Shown one piece after another: positions 56,041 through 64,000 of a stretch of DNA of 64,000 nucleotides. Numbering within the stretch: position 1 is the stretch's first letter; each line of letters opens with the position of its first letter. The DNA is taken from positions 18,084,501 through 18,148,500 of the forward strand of contig AP031352.1 of NCBI GenBank assembly GCA_037833965.1, given 5' to 3'. The notes under the pieces are model-generated. The model was not told the DNA's origin, made no database searches, and saw only the letters and a list, made by a program, of their open reading frames with translations. Position numbers and translations under genes: made by a program. The stretch comes from Marchantia polymorpha subsp. ruderalis (lineage: Eukaryota; Streptophyta; Marchantiopsida; Marchantiales; Marchantiaceae).

Positions 56041-59000
56041 TGTGGAACCCCACTTTTGGTAATTTTGAGGAAATTAAAACATTTTTGGAAAACTGTACCA
56101 CGGTAGCAGTGTAAATAGCCTTCGGTGCATCAAAATAGAGTGAATTCGGAAGATCGCAGAGATTCTCAAGGGAACTCGTAGAATCTAGGAGTTGGGTGCA
56201 GCGTCAAGGAAGGGCACCACCCTCCCTGCGAGCTCTGAAGGTATGATCCCTTCGGCGCAAGGCGCAAAATCCGCCCTCGGCGCTGCGCCCTCGGCGGTAG
56301 GGAAATCCTTCATATATAGGTCAACCCCCAAACGCCTCGACTTGGTTAAGGACTTGTTGGAAAGAGCTCGACGTGTTGATTCCAACGCACCCAAGAACGC
56401 CAACAACGGATGAGGACTCCGGGAGTTATGAAGGTTGTAAGATACTCAGCTTTCCGCCTACGCACAGGCGAAGAAAGTTTTGTCCTATGCGCGGACGAAG
56501 GAATGTCGCCTGCGCACAGGCGAAATAGGGTTTTGGCGTAGGCGCGAATAACGCCTACGCACAGGCGAGGAAACCTCTGCCTAGGCGGACGAGCGAAGTT
56601 CGCCTACGTACAGGCGTTCGCCTGCGCACAGGCGCTAAGGCGTCAGCGGGAAATCCGCCTTCGGCCCTAGAAATGCGCCTTTGGAGGTAGAAATTGTACG
56701 GCGCCTTCTGCGCCAGCGCAACGGCGCGGACGAGCAAGGAGCCGCCAGAGTAGTAAAATCCGTACGGACTGTACGGACGGGATGGATGGATGCGCTCTTG
56801 GTCGGGCGGAGTTGCGGCGGCGAGAGCGCCGACGGAGAGACAAGGAACGGACAGTCTGGGCGGAGGCTGTTGACCGCGGTCAACGCCTTCCGCGCCAACG
56901 CAGCGACGCGGACGGAATCCGCCTACGCGCAGGCGAGCGCCTGTGCACAGGCAGGTGAAGTTCTGCGCCGGCGGAGAATCCGCCGAGGAGTCCGCCTGCG
57001 CACAGGCGGGAGGTTAACTTTTGTCCGACGTGCGGACGAGCGCCGAGGCGGAGGAGGATTGGCTAAGGAGCGGTACGAGCGAGTGTACCGCGCAAGGCGG
57101 GAAAGCCGCCTTCGGCGCTGCGCACCCATGTCCGCGGCGTAGTACGCTCGCGGAGTTCAAATTTGCCAATTCGAGCGTGTGAGTTAAATCGGCGTCGGCG
57201 GAGTGTGAAGCCGCGCATGAGAGCGGAGACCGTTTTAGCGTAGAGCCGGCGCGGCCATCAATTGAGTCGACCCTCACAAGCAAGAGCCGACCATGACCTT
57301 CGACCGGGAGACGGAGAGCGTCCCATTCTTGAATTCGCGATTCCATTTTCTAGTGCGAGCTGCGCGCGTCCATCTGCTAGCTGCTAAGCATTCCCGACAT
57401 CGCTGCGCAGAGGATTACTTGTTGATTGAGAGAGAAGTGAGTGCGCGTGATTTGGAATTGAGTGAGATTAGAGTTTGCCGAGGAAGCAAGGAGCTCGAGC
57501 GGAGCAGAGGGAGAATTAGCGAACAGGCGAATTCCAAGAACGCAATGTCGAGGCTGAACCGATTGCAGATGCTGCCGCTCCGACTTCCACAGAACGGGCT
57601 GCGCGCCTACGAGGAACGGCTGATAGCAAGAAAGCTCGACTTCTTGCTATGGGGATGGAACTACATTTGTGTGGATATGGTGCGCGAGTGGCTAGAGCCA
57701 CAGGGACCATCTTCGCGCGGATTGCGTCCGCATGTCGATCGGTGGACGGTCCAAGATTGGGCGCAGGCATTGGGGAGGTGTGGCGGCATCCCAGGGCACA
57801 TCCTCTTTGATAGTGAGAGCGTCAAGGTGTCTAAGCAGGACGAGGCGCAATTTGTGGAGTTGTTCAAGCGGGAGAGGTTTACCAAGAATGGGTACAAGAC
57901 CCGCGATTACAAGGATTGCTTCCGCCAAACTGTGGCTACGGCGCTGCTGCAATTACTGCAGCCACACCGCGCCTGCTACATCACATTGTGGCAGGTCTCT
58001 TTTGTGGAGTGCATCATCGAGGGAGCTCCAATTCACTGGGCGAGCATCCTGCACAGAGTGATGCGACAGCACGCTTTTGAGGAGAAGGGGGGAACTCTAA
58101 ATCACCTCTCTCCTTTCCTGATCAATTTTTATCGGCAGCGAAATTGTTTGACCGCGGCGGAGCTTGCTCGTTTTCCGCCGTTGTCCGTCGACCATCCCGG
58201 GAAGTATGTGCGGGATAATGAGGTCGACACTGACGCAGAGGAGTCGCCAACTTCTACTCCGCCAAGGCGGAGGGACGAAGGGAGAAATACACCGGCAGCA
58301 AGAGTGCCGCGGAAACGGCGATGGAGAGAGGAGTCCGAAGAGGAGCAGCATCAAGAACCCACTGCTCCCATTCGGCAGCGGCCGTTGCACAAAGTGTGCA
58401 GCCGGCCGAAGCAGAAGGCGTGCAGGCTTGTGTTACCAGCCAGCAGCGCGGACACGGCGACGATTGCCACGGAGAAAGGAAGTGCGTCGCCGGAGAAGAA
58501 CGAGGGAGCGCGGACGTCTGCAGGAGCAACGGACCAGGCTGCACCTTCGACGGACGAGAGTCAGCCTACGGGCCAAGGACCTCCGGAGTTACCACGTGCG
58601 ATGCGGACGGGTGTTCCGCCTGCGCACAGGCGTGCCTCGACGGAAAGGCGACCCCAAGCGGACGTGGACCTACGCCTACGCGTAGGCAGAGGCAGTCCGC
58701 CTGTGCACATGCCGCCTGCGCACAGGCAAGATTCACCCCCGTTCCAACGTAGGAAGGGGAAGGAGCCGGGGGAAGATCCGCCTACGGGTCAAGGGCCTTC
58801 GGGACCAGACCCTCCGGCGCCCAACGCGCCGCGATTTGCGCCTTCGGCGCCAGGGCCTTCGAGCCAACGAGATGCGGTAAGGGAGCGTGCGGAGGCCGCA
58901 CCTTCGGCGGGTAATCCGCCGGTAGATGCGCCTTCGGCGGTAGGGCCTTTGGGCCAAGGGACATCGGGCGAGCGGCCTCCGGCTATGTCACCTTCGGCGA

Positions 59001-61372
59001 TAGATGCCTTCGGCGCTGCGCCTGCGGCGGACAAGGCGCCGGCATTTGCGCCTGCGCACAGGCCAGACACAGCCCTCGCGCAGGACCGATCGAGGGAGCA
59101 GGACCCGATGGAGGAGCGGACTGTCTATTCGCGGGACGAAATTCCGGTGCGCGATGCGCAATCACGCCCCGCGCAGACACACTCCGCTCGATCGCCTTCG
59201 GCGGCGGGCGTCGGCGGCAAAGAGGATACGGTCGAAGATCGACAAGCGGGCGACGGGGATGTAGCACGGCCACATTCGCCCACCGCCTTGGACATTTTAG
59301 CGAAGAGCAGCGAAGCTGCAGCTGTGCCTTCGCAGGCAGCACCTGTAGACAACGTGCTGCCCCACTCGGATCAGTCGCCAACGCAATCAATGGCGACTGA
59401 AATCCTTAACTCGGATGATGACGACGGAGGCTCCAAAGAAGCAATGTCGGAGGCAGGGGATACCGAGGAGGAGGAGGAGGAAATTGTTGGAGCGCCGGCG
59501 GCGGCGCTCTCTGAGCAGGTGATACCGTTGCTGAAGTACTTGGATCGCAAATTTGATAAATACGCCGATCCACTCCATCCGGGATCCTACATCGAATTAG
59601 TGCGCAGGCGGACTCGCACTAAAGTTCACACTAGCAAGCTACTAGCTAGGGCGGACCGGGAGTTGAAGGACTTGAGGGAGAAGCATGCCTGTTTGTGAGG
59701 TCAGTACAACCTTGTGAGGAAATCGCACGCCCTCGATAGGATGAAGAAGGAGAGACTGGAAGAGCTCACCAGGGATGTGGTGAAGACCACGACAAATTTG
59801 ATGACTGAGAAAACTCGGAATCAGATTCTGTCAGAGGAGCTCGTGCGACAGACGCGTTTGTTGGCGGAGTGTCAGCTCGCACGACAGGCGGATGAGGATT
59901 TAATCCGCAGGCTACAGTCGGAGTGCGGGGAATTGAGAGCGCAGCGTGCGGAAGCCGAATCGCAGTTGGTGGTAATTGAAGATGATCGTAGGCAAGAGGC
60001 AGATCGCACGAAGGAGGAGATGGCGAGGCGTGTCGCCCACTGTCTCAAGGGCTACGCCCACTGGGAAGTGGCGGCGCAGGAGAAACTCACACTGCGTGAG
60101 TTAGAGCTTCGCGCAGCAGGGTTGTTGACAGGTGACAGCAGGAGTCGGCGGAAGGTGGCGAAGAAGTTAGACGCTTTTTTGTCGAAGGCGCGGGATACCA
60201 TGTCCACCCTCGAGGTGGAGGTGTCCGCGGCGTTGCAGCGGTTAGGACTGCGCAGTCGAGCGGAAGACTGGCAGGGTAGGGAGTAAGTGCGCGGCAGTCC
60301 GTCGCGCAGGAGACGTAGCACAGGTTCCGCGGAGTGTAGTGTAGCGTGGTTCCGTGCAGGCGTGTAGCGTAGTGCAGTGTAGTGTTAGTTAGGACTTAGA
60401 AGGTATAAAGTAGTTCAAGGCGTCTTGCCTTGGGTTCTTTCCCAATTTCGGAAGTGCATATCAGGAACTCATTTTCTCTACGTGTTTGTGTCCTTAGTTC
60501 TGTCACCACGCAAGAGGGGCTACAACTCGGCGTTCCGCATTTTGTAGGTGAAGGCCTTCGGCCGAATGTTCAGAGCTAGTACATTGGTTAGAGACTTGAG
60601 TAGTTCGGATCTACACCTGCGGGTGATTGCCGATGCTCAGAGCCAGTGACTAGTTAGATACTTGAATAGTTTCGCCCCTACACCTTCGAGTGTTTGTTTC
60701 TGATTGTACTCCTTCGGGATTTTTCCCTGAATGCCGAAGTGAAGTTTTGCTACTTCGTGTAAGACTTGGTTGGAAATTCAGGTTACGCTGCAGCAGGTGC
60801 CTTCAGGGTAACCCCTGTAGTATTTCTGGGAATAACAAGTGCCTGAGAATTCAAACCCTTCAATAGACTGTTGTTGTGTTACTGGAATGTTTCTCAGTGA
60901 GTCCTTCAGTGCGGACCTATGTTCTCTGCTTGTTTTGTGAGTTGAGAGTGTTGTTCACCGCGTATGAGTGACTTCGATCCGAAGTAGGCAGTCCAACCCG
61001 GGTTTCCTACGCTAGCAGCAAGCTAGTGGAAGCGTTGTAAAAGCCGGAGTTGGAAGTCACTACCCGCAGCTTCGCTTAGTGTACTCTTGAGAGACTTCCC
61101 CCCTGAAATCTTGAGTAGAGGTCCTAACGGATCTCTGGGTTGTGTTTCTGTAGTTTCAGGTGTGTGTGTGTGTGTTACGCTGCACTGTGGGACCTCCGAG
61201 TGCGCTCCGAGTGGACACTTGCAGTATTTTTGGGAGTGACAGTCGCCTAAGAATTCAAACTCCTCAATAGTCTGTTAAATGTGACACTTTGTACCCTGTG
61301 TGTTCCTCTGTCCCTGTGGGTTCGACCTTTCTACCACTATATTGCAGTTTTAGCCTTTAGTGGGTTATTACA
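56041..61372 (+). mobile_element. GL-16, complete GL copy (5,332 bp)
   Basis: It begins TGTGGAACCCCACTTTTGG and ends AGTGGGTTATTACA, with the duplication AAGAT (56036-56040 and 61373-61377). The leader is 56041-57292 with dense GCCTGTGCACAGGC-type palindromes, the ORF region 57293-60366, the TATA box TATAAAGTAG near 60403, the palindrome CAAGGC-GTCTT-GCCTTG and the tail to 61372. It sits in AT-rich host DNA and is not nested. Confidence 0.9.
57293..60366 (+). pseudogene. U3-ORF of GL-16, two nonsense codons
   Basis: The start is MTFDRETESVPFLNS. The frame is open for 801 codons to a TGA at 59696, where other copies have TGG (CLWGQ), then continues in frame to a TAA at 60284 in place of TTA (RELVR). 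The remaining 26 codons to the normal end are readable. All family regions are present. A truncated product ending near the start of the coiled coil is possible. The first change is G to A. Confidence 0.85.
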
Positions 61373-63659
61373 AAGATTGGATTTATTTTTTCCGATCCTT
61401 TCAACCTGCGTAAGAGCCAACTCTCTGTCTGAACTTGAAGCATCACGTGAGCAGCTAAGATTGTTATGACATTCTTCCGATACAGCAAGATCGACACTGG
61501 CGGCCGGCACAAAAACGCAAGAGTTTACAATGATTGCAGAAATCAACACGAGCATGATGATGTTCTCATCTATGCTAGTGGTTGTTCAAGCACCAACTAT
61601 GGCTTCTCTGAGATTATATTCGAGATATGAAAATATAACGGCTGTGTATGTGACCAAAAGTGACTTGATCGAGAATCTGCTCTGTTAGCATTCATCGCGA
61701 CCATTCGCCTTTACAGTCACAGCCAACACTGTACATGATCCACAAATAGCTTCTTCCTCATCACTTCAATTTGGCGAGAAAAAAGATCATTGAAATTTGT
61801 CAAAAGAAGATCATCGTGACATTTACACGGACGGTGAGATATTCGGATTGACGAAGTCATGTGCCGGCTGAGGAGTTTTGAAAGCGGAAAAAGCGCATAT
61901 TCAAGCATGTGCGTTGGATTTCGTGATATTTGTTGACAATCTAGTCTGGTAAATGGTGTTTCCAAAATCTGGGATTGCATGCCGCATGAGTTCAAGCATT
62001 GTTGGACCATTTTCATCCTCGATCAACAAGCTTCTTTATTCCCGCCGCACACAAGGATCTAACGTTGACCAATCCGAGGATAAATAGTACTCATCATCCC
62101 CGATCCTCAAACGTTATATTTGGATTATGGATGAAGTAAATAGAAGTAGGTTTATGATTGCCAGAACAAGAGAGCAGAATGCGGAAACTCATGAAGCATT
62201 AATAGCCTCATTAAGTACTCAGTGTGTACTTAGTAGTCCTCACTGAGTCTGATCTTATGGGCTGATTAGATCGAGAACAGTTGAACCTCAACATCTATCT
62301 GCACACATCCTCCTCCAGATATTTAGCATGTCAACGACGCCGTGCTTATCCAAAAGGCACGTGTATGTGTACTGTGAAGTTTGCACACTGTAGAACTTTC
62401 AGTTTAGATCGAAATGAGATTAAGGTAGAAGGGACAGACAGTCAAATGACAATCGGAGAAGTCTTCGTGCTGTTTTAGTACTTCATTCATGAGATGCACA
62501 GATGATGTTTCGAGATTGTGGTGAGAAAGCCTGAATTCATGGAGGGAGTGAATGACTTTTGGCCTTTAGTGCTGGACCAGTCCGTGAGACCGTGGCTTGT
62601 TGCACACACGTGAAAGTTTAATGTAGTCGTTGTTTGACCGAATTAGGACACAAGTGCAGCTTCATTGATTGCAACCTTTCAGCAAGCAAGATCATCCACA
62701 TCACCCAGCAAGATCTGATTTCATACAATTCTGTTGTCAAGTTGAAGTTCTCTCCAAATCTGCAGTCATAATCTTCATGGGACTTCGAACTGCACAGAAA
62801 TTACAAATTACAGTACTCCAGGGATCACTCTGCCGAATCTAAATTTTAGATTTAGACTAAATTTTAAATTAAACACAAGACGCTGAACTTAGTTTCAATG
62901 GGATGCAAAGAACCTGAATTTATATATGTATCTCACGTTGTGCTCATGTTGCACTAAAAGAGCTTGGCTCTTTGAGAGTTGGTGCTAGTGTGATGTCTTT
63001 GTCTGTTGGTTGTGAACTGGCGTGGGTGCATTCTACAAGTGTTGACAGCTGCCAGCGTGACTAGTGAGGGACGACGTCATTGGTGTGCGTTACAGGATTT
63101 CGAGTGCTTATTGTAATTTGCTCGAGACTGGTGTGGAAATCATGTGTCGGTTTTCATCTCTGAACGCTACACACAACATGCCTTCACATGAGCTTGAAGC
63201 TAATCTTCATGTTATTTTTAGGTGAAGAATAGTGAAGAATAAGAAGATAAGAAGAAGAAGAAGAAGAAGATGGCGAAGAAGATGGCGAAGACCATACGTT
63301 GTGTAAAAGGACGAGATAAATCCAACACTTGGCCTCCACACCTGCCTCGATTTACTTTTCTAAGAAATCTGCTACATTTGTTGCTTAAAATCTATGTACA
63401 TTTTCACAATAAACGCGTGTTACTCGAATGAAACTTGAGCGCTGAAGACTTCTCACTGAATAAACAAGGTGTTTAAATCAGGTGCGACGCGTTTCTACAT
63501 GTAAAAATTGTTGACCTCGATGACCAAACTGACGATTAGGAGTTGAGAGTTTGTCTACTCTTATCCTCAAGACTTAAATAAGTCCAACACTTTCTAAATA
63601 TTTCGCTATCCATTCTTCCACTGTTATTGCAATGTCCCGATTTGTGTGTTAAAAGTGAA
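61373..63659. other. AT-rich single-copy region
   Basis: Only short open frames occur and none resembles a known protein. A purine-rich GAA microsatellite lies near 63228-63290. The region separates GL-16 from the second copy of the kinase upstream repeat. Unrecognised exons of a spliced gene cannot be excluded by eye. Confidence 0.5.
63228..63290 (+). repeat. GAA-rich microsatellite
   Basis: Runs of GAAGAAGAAG interrupted by GATGGCGAAG units. A simple-sequence repeat with no coding evidence. Confidence 0.8.
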
Positions 63660-64000
63660 ACGGTCAGCTACTGAAATAGACCTCTCGTCTATTCTCGACC
63701 CCTCGACATGTTCGACATTATATGGAATCAACGCTTGTACTTAGGTCATGAGATGCAGGTCATTCAAAAGGTCAACCCCTGGCATGCAGACCTCACAGAA
63801 ATCTTTATCAGGTCGTTTTCTTGATGATCAACTCGGATGTGCCTCGCAAGGTGGTCAAGAGACGCATACGTGCACTGCGCTTTGACTCCGATTAGAGGTC
63901 GTACTGATATGAATCATTCCCCAAAACTTCATAGAGGAAATTGTGATGGCCAAATATTGTCTAACGAGACTGGATTCCATTGCATATTTTATTCCTACCT
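63660..64000 (+). repeat. Direct repeat, copy 2 (runs to window end)
   Basis: It matches 47057-47393 with scattered differences. In copy 1 the kinase start codon follows about 320 bp after the matching end point, so an equivalent gene could begin about 300 bp beyond the window. Alternatively this is a dispersed promoter fragment. Confidence 0.85.

Noticed and set aside
50385..61372. GL-15 and GL-16 as the two LTRs of one full-length retrotransposon
   Set aside because: Only 781 bp of AT-rich DNA lie between them, with no primer site or gag. Each copy has its own duplication on both sides, and they are of different subfamilies.
62281..62478. 65-codon open frame in the AT-rich right part
   Set aside because: Short, no recognisable similarity, no supporting context.

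Overview
The window is eukaryotic, almost certainly nuclear DNA of a land plant. It carries an L-type lectin receptor kinase, Ty3/gypsy gag and integrase remnants with a tRNA-Asp-type primer binding site, and TTTAGGG-like motifs. GC-rich repeat blocks alternate with AT-rich single-copy DNA. A bryophyte or lycophyte would fit, but the sequence alone does not prove it. No rRNA, tRNA or CRISPR was seen.

About 56 kb of the 64 kb belongs to one repeat family, here named GL (giant LTR; GL-0 to GL-16 are my labels). A complete ORF-bearing copy is about 4.9-5.4 kb. It starts TGTGGTACCCCAC (or TGTGGTAACCCAC), ends GTGGGTTATTACA, and is flanked by 5-bp target duplications. In order it has a palindrome-rich leader of about 1.2 kb, one ORF of about 900-1,045 codons (the 'U3-ORF'), a TATA box with an adjacent small palindrome, and a roughly 1 kb tail with a GT microsatellite. 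A short 2.6 kb version has a non-coding segment with telomere-like motifs in place of the ORF. Two broken copies link GL to a Ty3/gypsy-like retrotransposon: GL-10 is followed by a primer binding site and gag, and GL-8 runs into an integrase C-terminal domain on the same strand. My reading is that GL units are mostly solo LTRs of a retrotransposon whose U3 carries a long ORF.

Layout: 1-7254, GL-0 (minus) split by intact GL-1, whose 1,045-codon ORF is the best in the window. 7255-7656, a piece of a third ORF subfamily. 7657-27387, GL-2 (plus) broken up by GL-3 (minus) and GL-4, with GL-5 and GL-6 nested in GL-4. 27388-29853, truncated GL-7. 29854-37284, integrase remnant plus GL-8 (minus), split by a 771-bp LTR (SL-A) that is itself split by short GL-9. 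37439-43570, GL-10 with primer binding site and gag. 43570-46880, four GL fragments. 46880-50384, single-copy DNA with the lectin receptor kinase. 50385-55259, diverged GL-15 with an open ORF. 56041-61372, GL-16. 61373-64000, AT-rich single-copy DNA ending in a repeat of the sequence upstream of the kinase gene, which suggests a second gene copy just outside the window.

The only conventional host gene is the lectin receptor kinase, which appears to carry a one-base frameshift near the kinase C-terminus. Everything else is a nested, recombined stack of one mobile family whose short palindromes occur both in its non-coding leader and inside its ORF.
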